This document shows, in pieces, positions 58,833 through 64,000 of a stretch of 64,000 nucleotides of DNA. Source of the stretch: GWE2-42-39 sp942493345 (GTDB lineage: Bacteria > Bacteroidota > Bacteroidia > Bacteroidales > Prolixibacteraceae). The first letter of the stretch is position 1. Each line of letters begins with the position of its first letter. A model generated the notes under the pieces. That model saw only the letters and a program-made list of their open reading frames with translations. It searched no databases and had not been told where the DNA came from. The translations under genes were made by a program, and so were the position numbers. Location of the stretch: the NCBI GenBank assembly GCA_942493345.1, contig OW818695.1, positions 496,001 to 560,000 on the forward strand, given 5' to 3'.

Positions 58833-60467
58833 ATGGCACGAGTAATTTCCATTTTTCTGTTGATTTTTTTATATAGCTCTCAGGTTCATGCACAGCGTAC
58901 AACCAATAATGAAACATCTGTTCCGCCTTTGGTGGTGGTCATCAATATCGAACAAATGCGGGTGGATTACATCAGCCGTTACTGGGACAAATTTCAATCG
59001 GACGGTTTTAAACGGCTCTATACCGAAGGCGCAGTTTGCGCCAACACACGGCTCGATTTGCATGTCCAGAAAATATCGACCGGAACGGCTACCTTATTTA
59101 CCGGCGTATATCCGTCTATTCACGGAATTGTAAACGACAACTGGTACGATCGGCTCAAAGAAAAAGAAATTCAGTGTGCCGAAGATGATTTTTACATCAC
59201 GGTGGGGAGCGACTCGCACGAAGGCGAACGGTCAGCGGTCAAACTGCTCAGCCCAACCCTTGGAGACATCATGAAATTGAACAGTAATAACCACTCAAAA
59301 GTATTCAGCGTGGCACTGAATGATGTGAGTGCAATTTTTTCGGCCGGACATTCGGCCGACGGAGCTTATTGGTTCGATACCCAAACCGGAAATATGATTT
59401 CGAGCACCTATTATGTTGATATTTTCCCCGATTGGGCACGCACTTTTAACGATAAAAAGTTCGCCGGCCTTTATACTTCACGCAGCTGGAACACGCTTCT
59501 TCCTGCAAATAGTTATACCGAGAGCCTGCCCGACGAATATGTGCTGGAAAAAGGCTACTACGGAAGATGGAACACGTTTCCGTATAGCATGAAAAAACTG
59601 CAAAGCCGCGCTGAAAGTTATAAATTCCTGAAAACTACTCCTTTCGGGAACACTATTGTAAAAGACTTTGCATTGGCTCTGATGGAAACTGAAGGACTTG
59701 GTGTAGACAAAATTCCAGACTTACTTTGTATCAGTTTTTCCTCGATGGATTATGAAAATGCATCATTCGGCCCGTCATCGGTCGAAATGGAAGATACTTA
59801 TTTGCGGCTCGACCAGGAAATAGCCCATATTATGAACTACCTGGATAAAAAAACAGGGAAAGGCAATTCTCTGGTAGTGCTCACTTCCAACAATTCAGCA
59901 ACTTATCCGGCTGATTATTTGAAAGAAGAATTTCACATGCCTGCAGGAGAAGTATCGCCTGAAAATGTAGTGGCATTGTTGAAATCGTTTCTGAATATTA
60001 CGTATGGGGAAGGCGAATGGATTGAAAACGAAGCCGACCAGCAAATTTATTTTAACCACGAACTAATTGAAAAAAAACAGTTGTCGTTAAACGAAGTACA
60101 ACGCAAAGCAGCCACGTTCATCAACCAGTTCGAAGGCATAAAAATTGCGTTGCCTGCGTCTGTTTTCGAGGAAGGCGATCATGTAAAAAGCCAGTTGGCG
60201 GCTATTTCCAATTCGTTTAATTTCAAGCGTTCGGGCGATATTTTATACACGTTTGAAGATGGTTGGCAGCCTGTGTATAAATTTAAACGAACCATATACA
60301 ACGATAATTCGCACATTCCACTGGTCTGGTATGGAAATACAATAAAACGAACAAAAATCAGGCAGCCAAATCAGGCTGAAGATATTGTCCCGACCATCCT
60401 GGAAATCCTGAACATCCCAATTCCCGATCATTGCCCGGGCCGGATCATTGAAGAAGTACTTTGGTAA
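58833..60467 (+). CDS. PafA-like alkaline phosphatase superfamily protein, probably catalytically dead
   Basis: A 544-residue exported protein with a signal peptide (ending VHAQ, start ATG 58833) and the fold of PafA-type alkaline phosphatases: NIEQMRVDYISRYWDKF, ATLFTGVYPSIHGIVNDNWY, GHSADGAYWFDTQTGNM, SSMDYENASFGPSSVEMEDT and NSHIPLVWYGN. The family's catalytic positions are mostly changed. VDQMR is IEQMR (metal Asp to Glu), TYTGPGH is KISTGT (nucleophile region), KDR is NDV, DYVGHQFGP is DYENASFGP (metal His lost) and ADHG is SNNS (metal Asp and His lost). Only NSHIP keeps its His. A binding or scaffolding role is more likely than phosphatase activity (inference). Confidence 0.85.
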   Translation: MARVISIFLLIFLYSSQVHAQRTTNNETSVPPLVVVINIEQMRVDYISRYWDKFQSDGFKRLYTEGAVCANTRLDLHVQKISTGTATLFTGVYPSIHGIVNDNWYDRLKEKEIQCAEDDFYITVGSDSHEGERSAVKLLSPTLGDIMKLNSNNHSKVFSVALNDVSAIFSAGHSADGAYWFDTQTGNMISSTYYVDIFPDWARTFNDKKFAGLYTSRSWNTLLPANSYTESLPDEYVLEKGYYGRWNTFPYSMKKLQSRAESYKFLKTTPFGNTIVKDFALALMETEGLGVDKIPDLLCISFSSMDYENASFGPSSVEMEDTYLRLDQEIAHIMNYLDKKTGKGNSLVVLTSNNSATYPADYLKEEFHMPAGEVSPENVVALLKSFLNITYGEGEWIENEADQQIYFNHELIEKKQLSLNEVQRKAATFINQFEGIKIALPASVFEEGDHVKSQLAAISNSFNFKRSGDILYTFEDGWQPVYKFKRTIYNDNSHIPLVWYGNTIKRTKIRQPNQAEDIVPTILEILNIPIPDHCPGRIIEEVLW

Positions 60468-60974
60468 TCATTATTTCGATTATCTTTTATAAGTTGACAA
60501 GGTCGTAAATAATATCGGCTCCATCGCTCTATCACACCTATTTCTGATTTGTTTATTCTAAACTATGTCTTCCGATAGCACCGTTTTACCTCGCAGAAGC
60601 GAGATATTTTGGAAAGAATGAATGGTTATTGAATAAATTCAGAAGGGACAAAACGAACTTTCAGCCAGTCGAAATAAAAAAACGACGACTTGTTATAAAT
60701 TCATTTTTACTTCCTTGTCAAAATCCGTCAAACAATCGATTATTTAATTCAAATTATACAGTGATTTTACAAAGAACAGAATCAAATCGAAATAGCTATT
60801 CTTGCAATAAAATTCCATAAAAAACTTATTATCAATATAAAAGAAAGCCACAAAGTCATCACTATTTAAATCAATTATAAATAGCAAAAAGCTGCTGAAG
60901 AACGATTTTTTACCGAATAGTAGTATTGCAAACATGTATAGATTTGCAGGCAAATTAATTGAACCTAGCTAAAA
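60468..60974. other. 507-base gap, no gene seen
   Basis: An AT-rich spacer. A 63-codon frame at 60629 has no family features and is not credible. The promoter of the rnf operon should lie near the right end; no certain element was identified. Confidence 0.65.
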
Positions 60975-61391
60975 ATGCAGGGAGAAATTGAGCATATAGG
61001 AATCATTCAAAAGGTTTCTGAAGATAGAATAACAGTTGGCATTATTACTGAATCAGCCTGTGCTTCTTGTCATGCCAAAGGAGCTTGTACGGCTGCAGAA
61101 ACAAAAGAGAAGGAAGTTGAAATTGTTCGGTTCTCCGGTGTTTTTCATGTGGGGCAGCAGGTTACAATTTTTGGCCGTTCATCGCAGGGTTTCAAAGCGG
61201 TATTTTACGGTTATGCGCTTCCTTTCCTCATTGTCATAACTACTCTATTCGCTTCAAATTCAATTACCGGCAACGAAGCTCTGAGCGGAATCCTTTCCCT
61301 CGCAATTTTAGTTCCCTATTATTTCATTTTGTTTTTATTCCGAAATAAATTGAGAAAAATCCTCGAATTTGAAATTAAGCCAATATTATAA
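60975..61391 (+). CDS. RseC/MucC-family (SoxR-reducing system) protein
   Basis: A 138-residue membrane protein of the RseC family. The N-terminal domain has the conserved Cys cluster CASCHAKGACTAAE (three Cys, as in family members), followed by VRFSGVFHVGQQVTIFGRS. Two transmembrane helices are at about residues 73-90 and 98-118 (YALPFLIVITTLFAS; LSLAILVPYYFILFLF). In Bacteroidota an rseC-like gene regularly heads the rnf operon, and here it lies 12 bases ahead of rnfB. It may assist electron transfer or assembly of the complex. Confidence 0.9.
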   Translation: MQGEIEHIGIIQKVSEDRITVGIITESACASCHAKGACTAAETKEKEVEIVRFSGVFHVGQQVTIFGRSSQGFKAVFYGYALPFLIVITTLFASNSITGNEALSGILSLAILVPYYFILFLFRNKLRKILEFEIKPIL

Positions 61392-61403
61392 TTTATTCAA
61401 TTC

Positions 61404-62306
61404 ATGAATTTAACTATTGTATATACAATTTTGACCCTGAGTGCTATCGGGACTTTTGCTGCAGTCATTTTATATTTTGTTGCACAGAAGTTTAAGGTAT
61501 ATGAAGATCCACGGATCGACGAAGTTGAATCAGCCCTTCCCGGGGCAAACTGCGGCGGGTGCGGCCATACAGGCTGTCGTGCTTTTGCCGAAGCCTGTGT
61601 AAGCAAAAACGACCTGAGCGATTTATTTTGCCCTGTGGGTGGAAACGATTGCATGACCGAAGTTTCCAATATTCTGGGGCTTGAAGCAATTACAAAAGCT
61701 CCCCGTGTTGCTGTTGTTCGCTGCAACGGAACCTGCGAACACCGATCCAAAACCAACCAGTTCGACGGAGCAACCTCGTGTGCTGTTGCATCTTCGTTGT
61801 ACAGCGGCGATACAGCTTGCCAATACGGATGCTTGGGAATGGGCGATTGCGTGGTAGTCTGTAATTTCGATGCGATTTACATGAACCCGGCAACCGGCCT
61901 GCCCGAAGTGGTTGACGACAAATGTGTGGCCTGTGGCGCCTGCGTGATAGCATGTCCGAAAAAACTGATCGAGTTGCGTAAAAAAGCGCCGAAAGACCGC
62001 AAAATTTACGTATCGTGCCGAAACATGGACAAAGGCGGAGTTGCCCGAAAAGCCTGCTCGGTAGCTTGCATCGGATGCAGTAAATGCGAGAAAGAATGCA
62101 ACTACGATGCCATCACCATCGAAAACAACCTGGCATTTATCGATTCCGACAAATGCAAACTTTGCCGCAAGTGTGTGACGGTTTGCCCAACCAATTCCAT
62201 CATCGAATTAAATTTTCCTCCCCGGAAAATAAAACCCGATGATGAAGCTCCTGCAACTGAAAAAGCGGCAAACCCGGAAAATAAAACTGAATCTTCTGAA
62301 AACTAA
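61404..62306 (+). CDS. rnfB: Rnf electron-transport complex subunit B
   Basis: A 300-residue iron-sulfur subunit of the ion-pumping ferredoxin:NAD oxidoreductase. A single N-terminal membrane helix (residues 1-28) is followed by the 4Fe-4S domain LPGANCGGCGHTGCRAFAEA with CVSKNDLSDLFCPVGG. Ferredoxin-type clusters follow at CVACGACVIACPKKLIE, CIGCSKCEKECNYDAI and CKLCRKCVTVCPTNSI. It passes electrons from ferredoxin toward the rest of the complex. The acidic tail (about residues 272-300) is typical of Bacteroidota. Confidence 0.95.
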   Translation: MNLTIVYTILTLSAIGTFAAVILYFVAQKFKVYEDPRIDEVESALPGANCGGCGHTGCRAFAEACVSKNDLSDLFCPVGGNDCMTEVSNILGLEAITKAPRVAVVRCNGTCEHRSKTNQFDGATSCAVASSLYSGDTACQYGCLGMGDCVVVCNFDAIYMNPATGLPEVVDDKCVACGACVIACPKKLIELRKKAPKDRKIYVSCRNMDKGGVARKACSVACIGCSKCEKECNYDAITIENNLAFIDSDKCKLCRKCVTVCPTNSIIELNFPPRKIKPDDEAPATEKAANPENKTESSEN

Positions 62307-62310
62307 TATA

Positions 62311-62317
62311 GGAGGAG
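62311..62317 (+). promoter_or_regulatory. rnfC: strong ribosome-binding site of rnfC
   Basis: GGAGGAG lies 7 bases from GTG 62325. Most other genes in the window have no such motif, so it decides the GTG start. Confidence 0.75.
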
Positions 62318-62324
62318 TAGAACT

Positions 62325-63653
62325 GTGTTTAAAACATTCAAAATCGGAGGGGTTCACCCCGCAGAAAATAAAATATCGGTTGGCAAAGCGATCAAACAAT
62401 TGCAATTGCCAAAAACGGTAAGCATTCCCGTGGCCCAGCATATCGGTGCACCGGCTGCATTGGCTGTTGCCAAAGGCGACAAAGTAAAAGCTGGACAAAT
62501 CATTGCCCGTTCATCGGGCTTTGTTTCAACCAATATACACTCGTCAGTATCGGGTACGGTAGCAAAAATTGAAACGATTCCCGACAGTTCGGGTTATCCA
62601 AAAATGGCGGTTATTATTACTGTTGAAGGCGATGAGTGGATGGAAACTATCGATCGCAGTGAGGAATTAAAAACGGATTTTAATTTCGACGGTAAAACGA
62701 TTATCGACAAAATACAGGAAGCCGGAATTGTTGGATTGGGAGGCGCAACTTTCCCGACCCACGTAAAACTGATTCCACCACAGGGAATGAAAGCCAACAT
62801 TTTGTTGATCAACGGTGTGGAATGCGAGCCTTACCTGACTTCGGACCACCGGCTGATGCTTGAAAAAAGTACAGAAATTGTTGTTGGCTCAAAACTGCTG
62901 ATGAAAGCCCTGAATGTTGAAAAAGCAGCAATTGGCATTGAAAACAATAAACCAGATGCCATCAAACTTCTTCAGGAGATAACAAAGAATGACTCGCAAA
63001 TATCGATTGTACCCCTAAAAGTAAAATATCCGCAGGGTGGTGAAAAACAGTTGATAAAAGCAGTGACTGGAAGAGAAGTGCCCTCTGGAGCATTGCCTAT
63101 TGCAGTTGGCGCAGTGGTCAGCAATGTGGGGACTGCATTCGCTGTTTACGAAGCCATTCAAAAAAACAAACCGTTGTTTGAACGTGTAGTGACCGTGACA
63201 GGCAAATCGGTTTCGAACCCATCGAATTTCAAAGTGCGCATCGGAACGTCTATCAGCGAATTGATTGAAGCGGCAGGCGGACTTCCCGAAAATACCGGGA
63301 AAATTATCAGTGGCGGCCCTATGATGGGTAAAGCTGTTGCCACCACTGAAGTCTCGGTAACCAAAGGTACTTCAGGAATTGTAATCATGAGGGAAAATGA
63401 AGCACGCCGCGAAACGGTTGAAAATTGCATCCGTTGCTCGCATTGCGTGTCGGTTTGCCCGATGGGACTGGAACCTTATTTCCTAATGAACCTTTCGAAC
63501 AGACAAATCTGGGATAAGGCAGAAAGCAACAAAATAATGGATTGCATGGAATGCGGCTCGTGCAGCTTCACCTGTCCGGCCCATCGTCCGTTGCTCGATT
63601 ACATCCGGCTGGGAAAAGGGAAAGTCGGGCAAATCATTCGTTCCAGAAAATAA
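62325..63653 (+). CDS. rnfC: Rnf electron-transport complex subunit C
   Basis: A 442-residue subunit that carries FMN/NADH-binding and two [4Fe-4S] clusters. The N-terminal barrel-sandwich region (FKIGGVHPAENKIS, IPVAQHIGAPAALAVAKGDK) is followed by the NADH-binding domain GIVGLGGATFPTHVK and INGVECEPYLTSDHRLML, an SLBB domain, and CIRCSHCVSVCPMG with CMECGSCSFTCPAHRP. The start is GTG 62325, preceded by GGAGGAG at 62311-62317, a strong Shine-Dalgarno site that is unusual in this phylum. The next visible gene is a four-helix-bundle protein and not rnfD. Confidence 0.95.
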   Translation: MFKTFKIGGVHPAENKISVGKAIKQLQLPKTVSIPVAQHIGAPAALAVAKGDKVKAGQIIARSSGFVSTNIHSSVSGTVAKIETIPDSSGYPKMAVIITVEGDEWMETIDRSEELKTDFNFDGKTIIDKIQEAGIVGLGGATFPTHVKLIPPQGMKANILLINGVECEPYLTSDHRLMLEKSTEIVVGSKLLMKALNVEKAAIGIENNKPDAIKLLQEITKNDSQISIVPLKVKYPQGGEKQLIKAVTGREVPSGALPIAVGAVVSNVGTAFAVYEAIQKNKPLFERVVTVTGKSVSNPSNFKVRIGTSISELIEAAGGLPENTGKIISGGPMMGKAVATTEVSVTKGTSGIVIMRENEARRETVENCIRCSHCVSVCPMGLEPYFLMNLSNRQIWDKAESNKIMDCMECGSCSFTCPAHRPLLDYIRLGKGKVGQIIRSRK

Positions 63654-63660
63654 CAAAAGC

Positions 63661-63693
63661 GTTGAATGATGAATTTTAAATTTTAAATTAAAA
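63661..63693. repeat. likely left arm of a fifth cassette
   Basis: GTTGAATGATGAATTTTAAA followed by TTTTAAATTAAAA sits between the rnfC stop and the four-helix-bundle ATG. A similar phrase occurs on the other strand at about 36940-36972, in the kinase-SDR spacer. The right arm, if any, is beyond the window. Confidence 0.5.
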
Positions 63694-64000
63694 ATGAAGC
63701 AGGATAACATTATACAGTCGAAATCGTTTCAATTTTCGCTTCAAATGATTGCTTTTTACAAGGTTCTGGCAGAAAATAAAGAGTTCGTCATTTCAAAACA
63801 AGTATTGAGAAGCGGTACAAGTATTGGCGCTAATGTAGAAGAAGCAATCGCTGCCCAATCAAAAAAAGATTTCATTGCAAAGATGTCGATTGCATCAAAA
63901 GAAGCCAGAGAAACCAGATATTGGCTGCGACTTCTGAATGAAAGTCAATTCATTTTTGAATTTAATTATAGTAAATATTTGGCTGACATTGAAGAAATCA
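63694..64000 (+). CDS. four-helix-bundle protein, 3' end cut by the window
   Basis: The frame from ATG 63694 is open to the window end (102 residues visible) and belongs to a third S23/IVP subfamily. It has SKSFQFSLQMIAFYKVLAEN, then VLRSGTSIGANVEEAIAAQS, then KKDFIAKMSIASKEARETRY and WLRLLNESQF. The core SGTSIGANVEEA contrasts with IPSNIAEG and SVCANIAEA in the other copies. It appears to interrupt an rnf operon between rnfC and whatever follows. Only a short C-terminal portion should be missing, judging by the usual 115-125 residue length. Confidence 0.88.
   Translation, partial: MKQDNIIQSKSFQFSLQMIAFYKVLAENKEFVISKQVLRSGTSIGANVEEAIAAQSKKDFIAKMSIASKEARETRYWLRLLNESQFIFEFNYSKYLADIEEI

Noticed and set aside
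60629..60820. 63-codon frame in the gap before rseC
   Set aside because: Very AT-rich, low-complexity translation, no family resemblance.

Overview
The window is chromosomal DNA of a Bacteroidota bacterium, most likely of the Marinilabiliales/Prolixibacteraceae type (inference). The evidence is the gene set (DUF3078, DUF5686 and DUF1080 proteins, a GH105 unsaturated glycan hydrolase, an S1/P1 nuclease, a bifunctional HisB, an Rnf complex), the near absence of Shine-Dalgarno sites, and promoters of the Bacteroidota type TTTG-N19/20-TAnnTTTG, for example upstream of pheT and the tetR gene.

Layout. 1-1.0 kb: the 3' end of an IS3-family transposase and an empty AT-rich stretch. 1.0-13.4 kb: housekeeping and accessory genes (CYTH, DUF3078, AHSA1-like, cupin, sensor kinase, GH lipoprotein, AlkZ-like, pfkA, ispH-cmk, a broken kinase fragment, GH105). 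13.5-23.8 kb: a complete histidine operon, hisG-D-C-B-[GxxExxY]-purU-tlpA-(antisense tRNA-Glu)-hisH-A-F-[four-helix-bundle]-hisIE, preceded by a short leader peptide with three His codons and a terminator/antiterminator pair. 23.9-28.3 kb: EamA transporter, pheT, S1/P1 nuclease. 28.5-30.0 kb: a REP-associated transposase (RAYT) and its palindromes. 30.0-38.9 kb: a minus-strand sugar-acid cluster (LacI regulator, SDR, KDG-type kinase, LarA-type racemase/epimerase, Gfo/Idh/MocA, GxxExxY, PdxB, Gnd). 39.4-47 kb: a tyrosine phenol-lyase/tryptophanase-family enzyme, DUF5686 protein, a large membrane protein, a DUF1080 lipoprotein. 47.2-55.7 kb: a TetR-controlled TolC-HlyD-ABC-ABC-permease-permease efflux operon interrupted by two four-helix-bundle cassettes. 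55.8-60.5 kb: a secreted protein, an AT-rich pair of unrelated genes, and a PafA-like protein that appears to have lost its catalytic residues. 61-64 kb: start of an rnf operon (rseC-rnfB-rnfC) followed by another four-helix-bundle gene cut by the window end.

The recurring theme is a set of operon-embedded insertion units. Small S23/IVP-type four-helix-bundle proteins (four copies, three subfamilies) or GxxExxY proteins (two copies) sit between genes of otherwise ordinary operons. Five have both sides visible; four of these lie between matching imperfect inverted repeats, and the fifth (GxxExxY at 32.8-33.2 kb) has an irregular arm layout. ORF-less versions with the same kinds of arm occur in many other spacers. 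The layout resembles the intervening sequences of 23S rRNA genes, but located in mRNA operons. Together with the his attenuator, the RAYT carrying its own palindromes inside its coding region, and the apparent PafA pseudoenzyme, these are the observations most worth following up.
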